Of a DNA stretch of 6,333 nt, positions 5,464-6,333 are shown piece after piece. The position numbers and the translations under genes are program-made. The first letter of the stretch is position 1, and each line of letters opens with the position of its first letter. The DNA comes from IMCC26207 sp037141255. GTDB lineage: Bacteria > Actinomycetota > Acidimicrobiia > Acidimicrobiales > Microtrichaceae. The notes beneath the pieces are model-generated. The model was not told the origin of the DNA. It saw nothing but the letters and a program-made list of their open reading frames with translations, and ran no database searches. Where the stretch lies: the NCBI GenBank assembly GCA_037141255.1, contig JBAXCX010000144.1, positions 1 through 6,333 on the forward strand, read 5' to 3'.

Positions 5464-6333
5464 CTAGGCCCCGCCGGCAGTGCGAAGTTCCCTTTTCAGG
5501 TCTTTAATCTCGTCTCGCAGTCGAGCCGCTTCTTCAAAGCGCAGTTCTTCAGATGCTGCGTTCATCTCGTCCTCGAGCAGGGAGATCAACTTGCCAAGGT
5601 CAGAGGGAGGCAGGTCCTTGAACTGTTCAGCTCGAGCACGCTCGCCGGGTCGCTGCTTACGCTTGCCTTGGCCCGGGTACGGCGCCTCATTCGAGGTTCC
5701 CCGCAGCTGATCCAAGATGTTTGTCACTGGCTTGATAATCGTCTTGGGGTCGATCCCATGTTCGGTGTTGTACGCCTCTTGCAAACCTCTGCGCCGGTTG
5801 GTCTCGGAGATTGCTTTGGTCATTGAGTCGGTCACGCGGTCCGCATACATAAAGACTTGACCGCGCACGTTGCGTGCAGCGCGACCAATCATCTGAATCA
5901 GCGAGGTTTCGGAGCGCAGGAAGCCCTCTTTATCAGCATCAAGAATCGCCACCATCGAGACCTCTGGAATATCAAGGCCCTCTCGCAACAAGTTGATGCC
6001 GACGAGCACATCGAACTCGCCAAGTCGCAAGTCCCGCACCAGTTCAATGCGCTGCAGCGTGTCAACGTCTGAATGCAAGTAGCGCACCCGAACACCCATC
6101 TCGAGCAAGTACTGCGTCAGATCCTCTGCCATCTTCTTGGTGAGCGTGGTGACCAAGACCCGATCGCCTAGCTCCACTCGCTCATTGATGTTTCCTAAGA
6201 GGTCATCGATCTGACCCTCGGTTGGCTTGATGACAACCTGCGGATCAATCAGGCCTGTAGGACGCACAATCTGTTCAACCACTCGAGAGCTATGTTCGAT
6301 CTCCCATTTACTTGGCGTGGCAGACAGGAACAC
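5464..6333 (-). CDS. uvrB: excinuclease ABC subunit B (UvrB), C-terminal part
   Basis: UvrB is the DNA helicase-like subunit loaded by UvrA at lesions; it verifies damage and recruits UvrC. The gene enters from the right edge, so only its last 289 codons are visible and its start is unknown; the first visible codon, GTG, is internal valine. Numbering within the fragment, the helicase motifs are SATPSKWE (4-11), VLVTTLTKKMAEDLT (59-73), YLHSDVDTLQR (85-95), GINLLREGLDIPEVS (112-126), DADKEGFLRS (132-141) and QMIGRAARN (147-155), the last with the arginine finger. A UVR domain at about 247-283 (EEAARLRDEIKDL), which binds UvrC, ends the protein at a natural position. The stop lies 11 bp from the aroC stop. 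No frameshift or missing motif is seen. It shares strand with uvrA but not an operon, because aroC intervenes. Confidence 0.96.
   Translation of the reverse strand: MFLSATPSKWEIEHSSRVVEQIVRPTGLIDPQVVIKPTEGQIDDLLGNINERVELGDRVLVTTLTKKMAEDLTQYLLEMGVRVRYLHSDVDTLQRIELVRDLRLGEFDVLVGINLLREGLDIPEVSMVAILDADKEGFLRSETSLIQMIGRAARNVRGQVFMYADRVTDSMTKAISETNRRRGLQEAYNTEHGIDPKTIIKPVTNILDQLRGTSNEAPYPGQGKRKQRPGERARAEQFKDLPPSDLGKLISLLEDEMNAASEELRFEEAARLRDEIKDLKRELRTAGGA

Noticed and set aside
5453..5480. Possible terminator between aroC and uvrB (CTGC 5461-5464 with GCAG 5477-5480).
   Set aside because: Only a four-pair stem around a 12-base loop, with no T-run on either strand.
5458..5826. Plus-strand 122-codon frame opposite uvrB.
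   Set aside because: It is antisense to the conserved UvrB C-terminus and has no family features of its own.

Overview
This window looks like densely packed bacterial housekeeping DNA of moderate GC content, probably from an actinobacterium. Two things point there. The UvrA sequence style (for example RRLTDSMETAL and RQTPQQIVDRIL) resembles actinobacterial UvrA, perhaps class Acidimicrobiia. The uvrA upstream region also carries a Gram-positive type LexA/SOS operator (CGAAC-N4-GTTCG). The class is judged from recalled family sequences, not from a search. There is no mobile element, CRISPR array, tRNA or rRNA gene that I can support.

Layout. Positions 1-163 are an upstream region of uncertain nature. 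It leads to a perfect AGGAGG ribosome binding site and then nadA (+, 164-1273), which encodes quinolinate synthase of NAD biosynthesis. uvrA (-, 1266-4232) converges on nadA, and their 3' ends overlap by 8 bp. A 122-bp divergent region (4233-4354) holds the LexA box, a likely uvrA promoter and a likely aroC promoter. aroC (+, 4355-5452) encodes chorismate synthase. It converges, with only 11 bp between, on uvrB (-, 5464-6333), which is cut by the window edge and shows only its C-terminal part.

How the genes work together. UvrA and UvrB are partners in nucleotide excision repair: UvrA2 finds damage and loads UvrB, which then recruits UvrC. They lie on the same strand but are separated by aroC in the opposite orientation. 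The LexA box over the uvrA promoter predicts DNA-damage induction. nadA and aroC are unrelated biosynthetic genes (NAD; chorismate for aromatic compounds).

Most notable points. (1) UvrA lacks both CxxC pairs that normally flank its UvrB-binding insertion, although the other zinc-type cysteine pairs remain. (2) AroC is of the proteobacterial/cyanobacterial style, not the usual actinobacterial style, and sits between uvrB and uvrA, which suggests transfer or an unusual lineage. (3) The nadA leader can be drawn as a chain of hairpins with possible loop-loop contacts, beginning where a candidate promoter would start transcription. This makes it a candidate, unproven regulatory RNA. An open reading frame crosses the same stretch and is a competing explanation.
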